A stretch of DNA of 64,000 bases, from contig NZ_JACNMF010000001.1 of assembly GCF_014270105.1 (NCBI RefSeq), positions 744,001-808,000 of the forward strand. Direction: 5' to 3'. Origin of the DNA: Hyunsoonleella aquatilis. Lineage in GTDB: Bacteria; Bacteroidota; Bacteroidia; Flavobacteriales; Flavobacteriaceae. Made by a program: the position numbers and the translations under genes. Every line of letters starts with the position of its first letter. The stretch's first letter is position 1. Shown here one piece after another: positions 9,901 through 18,294 of the stretch. The notes under the pieces were generated by a model that worked only from the letters and a program-made list of their open reading frames with translations, did not search any database and was not told the origin of the DNA.

Positions 9901-10019
9901 CAGATTATAAAGGTTTTGATCCTTCAGCGGGTTCAGATACACCTATCGGAAACGGAATTGATAAAGGATTTTATCCGGTTGCTAAATCTTATTTACTAGG
10001 AATAAACGTCAAATTTTAA
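6918..10019 (+). CDS. SusC-like TonB-dependent oligosaccharide transporter
   Basis: The 1033-residue protein has a signal peptide (1-19), a carboxypeptidase-regulatory-like domain (about 22-95, VSGTVLDNTGFPIPGVNV), a plug with the family motif VVVVGYGTQKKKEVTGAV (about 103-120) and IRIRGI, and a long C-terminal 22-strand barrel ending in GINVKF. It is of ordinary length for the family. SusC proteins take bound oligosaccharides across the outer membrane using TonB energy and work as a pair with SusD, whose gene starts seven bases downstream. The glycosidases around it point to beta-1,3/1,6-glucan oligosaccharides as cargo. This is the first gene of the long PUL transcript and carries the conserved promoter block upstream. 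Confidence 0.95.
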   Translation: MRQKLINMLMLLLVLHISAQNVDVSGTVLDNTGFPIPGVNVIVKNTTKGTVTDFDGNFTISDVETGAILNFSYVGYITKEVTVAGSQKLEIQLEEDIATLDEVVVVGYGTQKKKEVTGAVSVVDSEAIEKLNPQRVEQALQGQIAGVNVSSNSGSPGAGANIRIRGITTNGDNKPLILVDGNVIEDLSVLNPNDIKSINVLKDATAGIYGVRGANGVILITTKTGRKESELKFTLDAFTGFQATSKKIDLLSPYDFAIFVNDAFDETRYFVYPQEGTDWQDEVFQTAAISDLNFGASGGGKKSSYSFGVAYLNQDGIVGGGKSNFERVTARLSYNYDILDNLKLTTTGLYTNSTKNNLPEGGIGTPLYNAVNINPDLPIYDENGNFSLAESVSSIEVVNPLAQIANNHNISRTDRYSGTIGLDYTFFEKFTVSSKLQINYSNVLDDVFRPVVDFGNGGSKSGSRTENEVQDFSALYTDYTWDSFITYSDTLGDDHNVTLLLGTSSFRTRGHFYGETGFNLANGSNWEGDALVDGWVGDRVDGRVVPRFDENALKNGAQFFDTRLQSIFSRLQYNYKGKYLLSVVVRRDGSSNFGPNNKFGYFPSGSIGWNISDEDFWGEGKVVNSLKLRGSYGIIGNDRIDAFRFITRLDGEATVVPGNESGLGDLIFGTASGVPGNPNLKWEEQESTNIGFDARLFNNKVSLSADAFRKQTKDLLFAPQASGLINPSLSPTSFPLVNAGTVENKGLEFSISYNDNFSDDFQFNIGFNLTLLDNEVISVNGEIPPVGGEFGVGISQTGIARMVPGLPLGHFFGYKTRGIYQTQAEIDALNATAPSGTYHSDNGGAQVGDLIFVDINGDGEITPDDRTVIGDPIAELAMGFNIGFSYKNLDFSANAFASVGNDMIRDYERKDPTANIGDYVLERWQGTGTSNSVPRVTAGGSINQNLLSDFYVEDASFLRLQNAQIGYTVNPEVMQSIGIDKLRIYVAGNNLFTITDYKGFDPSAGSDTPIGNGIDKGFYPVAKSYLLGINVKF

Positions 10020-10026
10020 AAAAGTT

Positions 10027-11589
10027 ATGAAAAGAATGAAAAAATTAAAGTATGTGTTGTTGTTGCTGATTTTCGCAATTCCTTCATGTGATGACTTTGT
10101 GGAAGTGGAACCGGCAGGAGATACAGATGAAAGTTTTTTTAGCACAGAACAGCAATATGAAGACGCACTGGTTGGAGCGTACGACCTATTACAGGCCACG
10201 TTTTGGAACGTGCTTACAGGTGTAGTGGCTTCAGATGATTTTATTGCCGGGGGTGATTCGTTTACAATTGATCAGCCAACGTTGCAAAACGTAAACTATC
10301 TAACACAAACTCCCTCGGACAATAACCAATTAAGGGATATTTGGACCTTGATGTACGCTGGTTTAAACCGTACAAATTTCCTTCTAGAAAACAAGGATAA
10401 ATTGGATTTTGCAGGTAAGGAAGAAATTATAGCGCAAGGCTACTTCTTAAGAGCCTATTACACTTTCGAACTTGCCAAATTTTTTGGTAACGTCCCAATG
10501 AAAGTTGAAGAGCGTGGAGGTGTCAGTAGAATTGTGGATGCCAGAGTAGTACCTGGAGATCAGTTCGCAATGGAAAGAACAACAAGCGTTTCGGCAATTT
10601 ACGGCCTTATACAGGAAGACCTTAAAGAAGCAATAGCCGGATTACCAGCCACGCAGGATTTGCCATTCAGGGCAACCAGGAGTGCGGCCCAAGCATTATT
10701 GGGGAAAGTCTATTTATATGATGGCAAATTTACCGAGGCGGCTACCGTGTTAAATCAGGTAATTTCAAGTGGACAGTACAGCCTAACTACTGGTGATGAT
10801 TTCCTTAACATGTTTACTACTGCCGGGGAAAATGGACCCGAGTCCGTTTTTGAAATTCAATATACCAACGTAGAAGGAGCCGGATGGGATTGCCTTGCGT
10901 GTAGTGAAGGATCTTATTTTGTTCAGTTTAATGGGCCAAGATCTCCTTTTGACGATCCTGTATATGCATCGGGTTGGGGCTTTAATTTGCCGACACAACA
11001 ATTGTACGACTTATACGATGCAAATGATATGCGTAGAGATATCACCATTTTTGACCTTAGAGAATTGAGGGATTCTGGTGGCAATTATTCAGCGCCAAGG
11101 GAAGATACAGGTTTTTACAATCACAAGTATATGCCAAGAAAGTCTGATAAATCAGGGAATGCCAGTACAGCTGAATTGGTTCATAAAAATAATTACAGGG
11201 CTATCAGATATGCTGATGTATTGTTAATGGCAGCTGAGGCCGAAGCACAAAGCGGAGGTTCAAATGCCGAAAATTATCTGAATCAGGTTAGGGCGCGTGC
11301 ATATGGCAATAATAGTATGGATTATACTTCTGGTGAAGGGCCACTTATAGACGCCATTTATGAGGAACGTCGTAAGGAATTGGCAGGAGAAGGGCATAGA
11401 TTCTTTGATTTGGTAAGAACGGGAAGGGCCAAGGCGGCTTTTGATGAATATAATGCCACGAAACCGGAGGGCTTTGTTGAAATTAATTTTGAGACTGGAA
11501 AGCATGAGCTATTCCCAATACCGTTGATTGAATTAGAATTGGCACAGGCCGAAGAGCGATGGGGTCAAAACCCGGGTTATACAAACTAA
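10027..11589 (+). CDS. SusD/RagB-like surface glycan-binding lipoprotein
   Basis: The 520-residue protein has a lipoprotein signal with the lipobox Cys at 21 (AIPSC), a SusD-like N-terminal region (FFSTEQQYEDALVGAYDLLQ) and a RagB/SusD C-terminal part (EERRKELAGEGHRFFDLVRTG, NPGYTN). It is full length. SusD proteins form the lid on the SusC barrel and bind the glycan at the cell surface. It is translationally close to susC (7 bases) and followed by a surface glycan-binding protein gene after 15 bases, so the three are surely co-transcribed. Binding of laminarin-type glucan is inferred from the locus and not from any residue I can assign. Confidence 0.94.
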   Translation: MKRMKKLKYVLLLLIFAIPSCDDFVEVEPAGDTDESFFSTEQQYEDALVGAYDLLQATFWNVLTGVVASDDFIAGGDSFTIDQPTLQNVNYLTQTPSDNNQLRDIWTLMYAGLNRTNFLLENKDKLDFAGKEEIIAQGYFLRAYYTFELAKFFGNVPMKVEERGGVSRIVDARVVPGDQFAMERTTSVSAIYGLIQEDLKEAIAGLPATQDLPFRATRSAAQALLGKVYLYDGKFTEAATVLNQVISSGQYSLTTGDDFLNMFTTAGENGPESVFEIQYTNVEGAGWDCLACSEGSYFVQFNGPRSPFDDPVYASGWGFNLPTQQLYDLYDANDMRRDITIFDLRELRDSGGNYSAPREDTGFYNHKYMPRKSDKSGNASTAELVHKNNYRAIRYADVLLMAAEAEAQSGGSNAENYLNQVRARAYGNNSMDYTSGEGPLIDAIYEERRKELAGEGHRFFDLVRTGRAKAAFDEYNATKPEGFVEINFETGKHELFPIPLIELELAQAEERWGQNPGYTN

Positions 11590-11604
11590 AGACTAAACTG
11601 AATA

Positions 11605-13530
11605 ATGAAAACAATAAAATTTAAAGAGATGAATGTTTTAAAAAAAGGATTTTACATCGCATCCGTACTTTTCCTTAGTATTGTGGCGATATCATGTGAA
11701 GAAGATGATGAATTGAATATCATCGCTGGACTGGATTTCAATATTGCTACATTGAACCCCGAGGGTAACAGAGTAGGTGTGATCGCAACAACGGTACCAC
11801 CGGATGGGCGCATTGTATATACTGTAAATTTTGGCGACCCAAGTGGAGTGGATGTAGCGGATGGTAGTGCAGACCGTACTAAGGATTTAATCCAAAAGAC
11901 CAGTGGTCCAATGGTTATATATGAGTATCCAGAACTTGAAGAATCAGTACTATACAATATAACCGTTACTGCTTCACTTCCGGGGCGTGAAGATGTTTCT
12001 ATAACAAAAGAGCACGCGGTTATTTATAAACCTGTTGACACAGGAGGAGGTTCAGGTGGAGGAGGAGGTTCTCCAATTGCTGGTACATGGCGATTAGCGC
12101 CCGAGGCTGGAGCCTTAGGTGTAGGCCCTGCTTTGAACGATGTGTCATGGTGGTCAAATGCTGAGGAAGATATTACGACTAGAGATTGTTTGTTTGATGA
12201 TACCTATGTGTTTAATCCAGATGGTACGTTTCAAAATGTGCTGGGTGCAGAAACTTGGATAGAGCCGTGGCAAGGTGCTGCGGCTGAAGAATGCGGGGCT
12301 CCAGTATTTCCACATGATGGAACAGCTTCGGCTACGTATGCCTATGACGCAGGGGCAGGCACAATCACGATTAGCGGTAGAGGTGCTTTCCTTGGGTTGT
12401 CAAAAGTTACAAATGAAGGAGAATTGGCTAGCCCAGGTGATGCGCCAGAATCTGTTACCTATATGGTTACACTTTCTGACGACGGAAACACTATGGAACT
12501 TGATATTAACTTTGGTCCTGGATTCTGGTCGTTTAAACTTATAAAAGATGTGCCTCCAGCTATTACTGGTACTTGGAGATTAGCACCGGAGGCTGCGGCT
12601 TTAGGTGTTGGTCCAGTAAAAGATGACGTGTCTTGGTGGTCAAATGCTTCTGAAGATGTTACTACAAGAGCTTGTTTATTTGACGATCAGTATGTGTTCA
12701 ATTCTGATGGTACCTTCCAAAATATTTTAGGAGACCAAACCTGGTTGGAGCCATGGCAAGGCGCATCTGCTGAGGAGTGCGGAACGCCTGTATTCCCTCA
12801 TGACGGCACGGCTTCTGCAACTTATGACTATGACGAAGGAGCGGGTACTTTAACTATAGATGGACGGGGTGCTTTCTTAGGATTGGCAAAAGTGACCAAC
12901 GCTGGAGAACTTGCTTCTCCTGGAGATACTCCAGATTCCGTAACTTATGAAATTACGGTGTCCGATGATGGAAATACAATGGAGCTTGACATTAATTTTG
13001 GTCCAGGGTATTGGTCTTTCAAATTGGTTAAGGACGTGCCACCTGCAGATCCTTTGGTAGGAACTTGGAAGTTAGCGCCGGAAGCTGCTGCATTAGGTGT
13101 TGGTCCAGTAAAAGACGATGTGTCATGGTGGTCTAATGCATCAGAAGATGTTACTGGAAGAGCATGCTTGTTTGATGATGAGTATGTATTTAATAATGAC
13201 GGCACTTTCCAGAATATTTTAGGAGACCAAACCTGGTTGGAGCCATGGCAAGGAGCGTCTGCTGAGGAATGTGGAACCCCAGTATTCCCTCATGACGGTA
13301 CTGCTTCAGCAACTTATGACTATGATGAAGGAGCGGGTACTATAACTATCGATGGTAGAGGTGCTTTCTTAGGCTTGTCTAAAGTGACTAATGCAGGTGA
13401 GCTGGCAGCCCCTGGTGATGCACCAGATTCTGTTACTTATGAAATCACACTCTCTGATGGTGGGAATACCATGGAGCTTGATATTAATTTCGGTCCTGGG
13501 TATTGGTCCTTCAAACTGGTAAAGCAGTAA
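11605..13530 (+). CDS. Surface glycan-binding lipoprotein with three tandem repeat domains (SusE/F position)
   Basis: After a lipoprotein signal (Cys 31 in VAISC; an ATG at 11629 is an alternative start) comes an Ig/PKD-like domain (about 35-145), a Gly-rich linker (GGGSGGGGGS) and three copies of a domain of about 160 residues. Each copy starts GTW(R/K)LAPEA and contains WWSN, CLFDD, PWQGA, ECG and a closing GYWSFKLVK. Copies 2 and 3 are nearly identical, also in DNA. Gene position right after susD is that of SusE/F-type or SGBP-B proteins, which hold glycan at the surface. The repeated aromatic residues fit carbohydrate binding. The repeat family itself I do not recognise by name, and a specific ligand is inference. 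Confidence 0.85.
   Translation: MKTIKFKEMNVLKKGFYIASVLFLSIVAISCEEDDELNIIAGLDFNIATLNPEGNRVGVIATTVPPDGRIVYTVNFGDPSGVDVADGSADRTKDLIQKTSGPMVIYEYPELEESVLYNITVTASLPGREDVSITKEHAVIYKPVDTGGGSGGGGGSPIAGTWRLAPEAGALGVGPALNDVSWWSNAEEDITTRDCLFDDTYVFNPDGTFQNVLGAETWIEPWQGAAAEECGAPVFPHDGTASATYAYDAGAGTITISGRGAFLGLSKVTNEGELASPGDAPESVTYMVTLSDDGNTMELDINFGPGFWSFKLIKDVPPAITGTWRLAPEAAALGVGPVKDDVSWWSNASEDVTTRACLFDDQYVFNSDGTFQNILGDQTWLEPWQGASAEECGTPVFPHDGTASATYDYDEGAGTLTIDGRGAFLGLAKVTNAGELASPGDTPDSVTYEITVSDDGNTMELDINFGPGYWSFKLVKDVPPADPLVGTWKLAPEAAALGVGPVKDDVSWWSNASEDVTGRACLFDDEYVFNNDGTFQNILGDQTWLEPWQGASAEECGTPVFPHDGTASATYDYDEGAGTITIDGRGAFLGLSKVTNAGELAAPGDAPDSVTYEITLSDGGNTMELDINFGPGYWSFKLVKQ
12082..13530 (+). repeat. 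Three in-frame tandem domain repeats (about 486-492 bp)
   Basis: Equivalent GTW codons lie at 12082, 12568 and 13060, spacings of 486 and 492 bases. The last two units share long identical DNA stretches, including about 30 bases around the LEPWQG codons, suggesting recent duplication or gene conversion. Confidence 0.85.
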
Positions 13531-13562
13531 GCTGAACAGTGATAGAGAAATTTAGATACAGG

Positions 13563-13588
13563 GCGGTATCTGTAATGATATCGCTTTT
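13563..13588 (+). terminator. Intra-operon hairpin with T run after the SGBP gene
   Basis: GCGGTATC (13563-13570) pairs with GATATCGC (13577-13584), one G-T pair, and TTTTG follows. It sits between the susC-susD-SGBP block and the enzyme genes. A partial terminator here would keep the surface proteins more abundant than the downstream enzymes; that use is inferred. Confidence 0.5.
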
Positions 13589-13636
13589 GTTTCTGAATTA
13601 GAATAATCAATTCACATCAACATAACTAAATCAAAT

Positions 13637-16600
13637 ATGAAAAACAATTTATTAAGATTAGTGTTTCTTTTGCTTACTTCTGCACTATTTGCTCAGGCCA
13701 ACAAAGTCGAGATAGTAAAGAATGACCAGGGAACCAAATTAGTCGTAGATGGCAAAGACTTCATGATGAATGGGATTAATTGGGACTACGTACCGATTGG
13801 TACTGATGTTACTAATGCCAATTTCTGGGAGTTATCTGACGATGTTATTAAAGCAGGATTGGATACTGAAATGGGGCTACTTAAAAACATGAACGTCAAT
13901 GTTGTAAGACAATATGTAGGTGTTCCAGCAAAGTGGGTCACATATATTTACGAAAAGTATGGTATTTATACCCTCTTGAATCACTCATTTGGCCGCTATG
14001 GGCTCACATTGGATGGTGTTTGGACACCAGTTACAATTTATACTGATGAGAAAACCCAAGAACAGTTGGTGTCTGATATGATGAAATTGGTTGAAGACTA
14101 CAAGGATGTTCCGGGGGTTTTGATGTATATGATGGGTAATGAGAATAACTATGGACTGTTTTGGGCAGGAAATGAAACTGAGGATTTTCCTGAAGGTGAG
14201 GAGCAAAAAAGGGCTGTTGGAGAAAAAAGGGGAAGACCCATGTACAGGCTCATGAACGACGTGGCCAAAAAAATGAAGGAAATGGACCCTCATCACCCTG
14301 TTGCTATATGTAATGGAGACGTTTTGTTCATTGATATTATTGCAGAAGAATGTAAAGACGTTGATGTGTACGGGGCTAACACCTATCGAGGAGAATCATT
14401 TGGGGACTTCTTCCAGGTGGTAAAAGACAAACTGGATAAACCGGTAATGTTTACCGAGTTTGGAGCGGATGCCTATAACGCCTTAGCGGATAAAGAAGAC
14501 CAATACTGGCAAGCACATTATAATCTGCTAAATTGGAAAGAGATTTATGAAAATGCGGCTGGTATGGGCAAAGTTGGAAACTCAATCGGTGGATTTACAT
14601 TTCAATTTAGTGATGGTTGGTGGAAATTAGGTTTTGATGATAGAGAAAATGCCGATATACATGATACAGGTGCGTCTTGGAGCAATGGAGGGTATTACCA
14701 CGATACAAAGAATGGCTCCAATAACATGAACGAGGAGTGGTTTGGTATTTGTGCTAAGGGCCCCACAGATGCCCGTGGCTTATATGATTTGTATCCTAGA
14801 GCTTCATATTACACCTTAAAAGAGGCTCACGCCTTAAATCCTTATGAAGAGGGGATGAGTTTGGATTTTGTCCAAAACTATTTTAAAAATATCAATATCA
14901 TGGATGCGGTTTTAAAGGCACGCGGAGATAGGGCGGCCCTTAATACTAGTGATATGGATAGGCTTAGTATCAGCAGATTATCTGCTAGATTTACGACATT
15001 CAATACGGGGGGATCATTAATTACTACTCCGGAAACTGCAGATCCTGATGATGCCTTAACCTTTCCCAATGAACTTGGCTTCGATCACATGCAATCCTAC
15101 TTTGTTGGCATTCAAGGAAAACCCGCGTCAAATATGACCGCCAATGTTGATGTCAATATTTTGGGCAATGTCGCAAGTAATCCTATAAATGAAATATTTT
15201 ATGAAAACGTTGGGCGGCCTGTGGCAGTAACCAATGTTCAGGGAGAACAAGTCACTTTAACGGATAATAACCGTGTTCGCGTGTATCAGGCGGAATTTGA
15301 TTGGAAGGCAAAGGATTTCGATTTAAGAGGATTTTACAGAACAGGACATTACCATTGGGCCTATGAAGGCGATTTCTTCAACTTATATCCCGAAGCTAAC
15401 TATGGCCCTAATTTGGATATTTACAACGGTGAAATCCTAGGATTTGAAGTGGACGCCAAAGGTGAATTGGAAGGGCTAAAGGCAGCTTTCGGTCCACAAT
15501 TATGGTGGGGAGCCAACCCAACAATGCTTTTGAAATATTCGACACATATAGCTAAATGGGACGTTACGGGGATTTATCATAGAGATTTAAATACCGACCT
15601 TGAGTTTGACGACAATGGAAGACGTGTTTTAAATCAAAATCAAGTGAGATCGGGTATTATTCCTGCATGGCCAACAGAAAGAGCTACTGTAGCTATGGAA
15701 AGGGATTTTGGGAAACTTGGCCTTACCCTCGGAGCAATTTGGGGCGGAAGACCATTAAACGGCAGTTCCTATCAAGTTTATGAAGAGGGAGCTGATGTGG
15801 TTTTGGTTGATAAAATTAACAGCAACGATAATTGGGGAGCCAAGGCCAAAATCACCTATCAGAACGGACCGTTTAATTGGTACGCCCAAGGGTCTTACAT
15901 GGGCTTAGTTGCTAATGGAGGTTTCGACCAAACCAGAACATTTACGGGATGGAGATTGAAAGATTCAGGTAGTGGTAACATGACCAACTTTCTTACCGGA
16001 TTGACGTTTTCTGTTGGGGATCTGCAGATAGCTCCAAACTTTATGTGGCAAAAGCCATTGGTTGATCCTATGCCTAATGGAGGTCCTGCTCCAGGAAGAT
16101 TAAGAAACGTGATTGATGATCCTTTTGCGGTAAGAAATGGTAACAGAGAAACATCGGCAGGTGAAATTTTGCTGACTTACGATCCCACCCCTGGTACATG
16201 GATGTATGCTTGGGATAACGATAGAGCGGAAGACGCCAAACTGGCTTTAAGCGCAGGTTTTGTTTACAAACACCTTCCCACCACTATGGACGGTCATGTT
16301 GGTTTCTTTGCTAACCGTACATTTTTTGCCTTTGGTGAAACAGCACCCGCTGTGGATTTGTGGGAGGCACATGCACGAGTGGTTTCAAAAATTGGACAAG
16401 ACTTTGGGCTTATAGGTAATTTCTACTACGGAAATGGTCAGGCCAATGGTGATTCGGATAGGACTATCACACGTTTCGGAGCTGACCTAAGAGTAATTAT
16501 GGATAAAATAAAAATCATGTCTCATTTTAAGGTAAATGATTGGGGACCATTTGACTACCATCGCGATTTTAACTTGACATATCCATTACAAATGATGTTG

Positions 16601-16822
16601 GACGTATCAACAACTTTAGGAAAGCCAGATTGGTTTATCCTGCCTAGTACCCAAATTGGTGTTAGAGGTACGTGGCGCTCTATGGATCAAAACTCTCCAA
16701 GGTATAGTCCAAATGCGGTAACCGAGACTTTTCCCCCCCAGCAAGTAATAAGTTCTGTTGGATTTCCTAATGGATCAGAATGGGAGATAAGAACGTACAT
16801 ACACATTAATATTGGTAAATAA
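13637..16822 (+). CDS. Clan GH-A glycosidase fused to a predicted outer-membrane beta-barrel
   Basis: The 1061-residue protein has a signal peptide (1-20, ALFAQ). Residues about 22-420 read as a (beta/alpha)8 glycosidase of the GH2/GH5 type: GINW (46-49), MGNENN with a candidate acid/base Glu 169, and FTEFGADAY with a candidate nucleophile Glu 274. From about 430 to the end the protein changes character. It shows many amphipathic beta strands with aromatic girdle residues (WDVTGIYHRD, NWYAQGSYMGLV, FGLIGNFYYGNG) and closes with a strand, WEIRTYIHINIG. This is what an outer-membrane barrel looks like. I infer an enzyme tethered by its own barrel next to the SusC/D uptake complex. The exact GH family and the side of the membrane it faces are unknown. 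It is the first gene after the intra-operon hairpin. Confidence 0.7.
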   Translation: MKNNLLRLVFLLLTSALFAQANKVEIVKNDQGTKLVVDGKDFMMNGINWDYVPIGTDVTNANFWELSDDVIKAGLDTEMGLLKNMNVNVVRQYVGVPAKWVTYIYEKYGIYTLLNHSFGRYGLTLDGVWTPVTIYTDEKTQEQLVSDMMKLVEDYKDVPGVLMYMMGNENNYGLFWAGNETEDFPEGEEQKRAVGEKRGRPMYRLMNDVAKKMKEMDPHHPVAICNGDVLFIDIIAEECKDVDVYGANTYRGESFGDFFQVVKDKLDKPVMFTEFGADAYNALADKEDQYWQAHYNLLNWKEIYENAAGMGKVGNSIGGFTFQFSDGWWKLGFDDRENADIHDTGASWSNGGYYHDTKNGSNNMNEEWFGICAKGPTDARGLYDLYPRASYYTLKEAHALNPYEEGMSLDFVQNYFKNINIMDAVLKARGDRAALNTSDMDRLSISRLSARFTTFNTGGSLITTPETADPDDALTFPNELGFDHMQSYFVGIQGKPASNMTANVDVNILGNVASNPINEIFYENVGRPVAVTNVQGEQVTLTDNNRVRVYQAEFDWKAKDFDLRGFYRTGHYHWAYEGDFFNLYPEANYGPNLDIYNGEILGFEVDAKGELEGLKAAFGPQLWWGANPTMLLKYSTHIAKWDVTGIYHRDLNTDLEFDDNGRRVLNQNQVRSGIIPAWPTERATVAMERDFGKLGLTLGAIWGGRPLNGSSYQVYEEGADVVLVDKINSNDNWGAKAKITYQNGPFNWYAQGSYMGLVANGGFDQTRTFTGWRLKDSGSGNMTNFLTGLTFSVGDLQIAPNFMWQKPLVDPMPNGGPAPGRLRNVIDDPFAVRNGNRETSAGEILLTYDPTPGTWMYAWDNDRAEDAKLALSAGFVYKHLPTTMDGHVGFFANRTFFAFGETAPAVDLWEAHARVVSKIGQDFGLIGNFYYGNGQANGDSDRTITRFGADLRVIMDKIKIMSHFKVNDWGPFDYHRDFNLTYPLQMMLDVSTTLGKPDWFILPSTQIGVRGTWRSMDQNSPRYSPNAVTETFPPQQVISSVGFPNGSEWEIRTYIHINIGK

Positions 16823-16835
16823 AACGGCATTAATT

Positions 16836-18281
16836 ATGAAAAAAATAATTTTTAAATATCACATTTTGTTCTCTGTTTTGGGGTTAATATGTGTAGTAGC
16901 GAGCTGTGAAAGAGGGTTTTCTGACGACATCGATTTTGCCACTTTTCCGAGCAATGGAGACATATTTACTGATGTACCCGTAAGCTTAAACGATTCGGTA
17001 TTTATATCGTTTGATCCAGCGACAGGAGCCAATATAAACGGCTTTGATGTTGATAATAATGAAGCTTATGAAGGCACCACATCAATTAGAATTGATGTGC
17101 CAACACCAACAAATCCGGATGGAGGTTATATAGGGGGTATTTTTAAAGACCGAGGAGAAGGTAGGGATTTAACAGGTTATGATGCCTTAACATTTTGGGC
17201 AAAGGGTTCAACTACTGCAAGTGTTGCTACATTTGGATTCGGCACTGACTTTCTTGATAATAAATATGCGGTTAATTTGAATGATGTCGAATTATCTACA
17301 ACATGGAGTAAAATTATTATTCCTATACCAGACCCATCAAAATTGGTTCAAGAAAAAGGAATGTTCCTTTTTTCGGCAAATACGAATAGTACCAACGGTG
17401 CTGGCTTTACATTTTGGATTGATGAGCTGAAGTTTGAGAAGCTTGGTACAGTAGCCCAGCCAAGGCCCGCAATTCTTGGAGGCCAAGATCAAACTGCACA
17501 GGCCAATGTAGATAGCTCTGTTCCAATTATTGGATTGTCACAAACATTTAATGTTCTTAATGTTGAAGGTAAAGGCCGTGATGTTACTGTAGTTGCCTCA
17601 CCTTCTTATTTTGATTTTGAAACCTCAAACCCGTTTGTGGCTTCGGTAAATGACAGAGGTCTAGTTACAATTGTTGGTGAGGGTAACATCGATCCAAATA
17701 CGGGACAACCTGATAATAAAGCTACAATTACAGCAAAGCTGGGTGATGTTCAAGCGGCGGGATCTTTAACGGTAGAAGCCGTAGACCTTAATGTACTTTC
17801 AATTTTTAGTGATGTATTTGCCAATGTTCCTGTCGATAATTACAACGGTTTTTACATCGACGGCTTTCAAACCACGCTTGGTGGTGCCGTTGAAGAAAAT
17901 GGGACAAATATTATAGATTACACTATGTTGAATTTCGTAGCCATTGAGTTCTATGGTAGGGATGGAAGTGGCGTGGTGCCTTTGGATGCAACAGAGATGA
18001 CACATATGCATATTGATGTAAGGGTAAATGAAACGGTTGAAGCTTCTGATTTCTTTAGGATCGAACTTTTCAACAATTTCACTTTAGGTAGTAGCGTATC
18101 AGGCGCATATACTATTCCTGGAACAGATTTATTAAGTAACGAGTGGGTGCAGTTTGATATTCCTTTATCCAATTTTGTGGGTCTGAGTGCCCAAGATGCC
18201 CTTGGAGCCATAATATTTGTGTCCGACGCTACCATTGCCAATGTGTCCTTAGATAACATTTATTTCTATGCTGAAAATTAA
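16836..18281 (+). CDS. Carbohydrate-binding lipoprotein with two jelly-roll-like modules and an Ig-like domain
   Basis: The start is taken at the ATG 16836, since the longer frame overlaps the previous gene. A lipobox Cys follows VVAS at about residue 25. An N-terminal module (about 50-205, with DLTGYDALTFWAKGS and FTFWIDELKFE) resembles beta-sandwich carbohydrate-binding modules. A Big_2/Ig-like domain (about 225-315) follows. A second module (about 322-481) has VDNYNGFYIDG, MTHMHIDV, WVQFDIPLS and a closing LDNIYFYAEN. The second module is clearly related to one in the T9SS-secreted protein at 32585. No catalytic residues are visible. It probably holds glucan on the outer surface for the GH16 encoded next. 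The function is inferred. Confidence 0.75.
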   Translation: MKKIIFKYHILFSVLGLICVVASCERGFSDDIDFATFPSNGDIFTDVPVSLNDSVFISFDPATGANINGFDVDNNEAYEGTTSIRIDVPTPTNPDGGYIGGIFKDRGEGRDLTGYDALTFWAKGSTTASVATFGFGTDFLDNKYAVNLNDVELSTTWSKIIIPIPDPSKLVQEKGMFLFSANTNSTNGAGFTFWIDELKFEKLGTVAQPRPAILGGQDQTAQANVDSSVPIIGLSQTFNVLNVEGKGRDVTVVASPSYFDFETSNPFVASVNDRGLVTIVGEGNIDPNTGQPDNKATITAKLGDVQAAGSLTVEAVDLNVLSIFSDVFANVPVDNYNGFYIDGFQTTLGGAVEENGTNIIDYTMLNFVAIEFYGRDGSGVVPLDATEMTHMHIDVRVNETVEASDFFRIELFNNFTLGSSVSGAYTIPGTDLLSNEWVQFDIPLSNFVGLSAQDALGAIIFVSDATIANVSLDNIYFYAEN

Positions 18282-18294
18282 TAAACAGAAAAAC

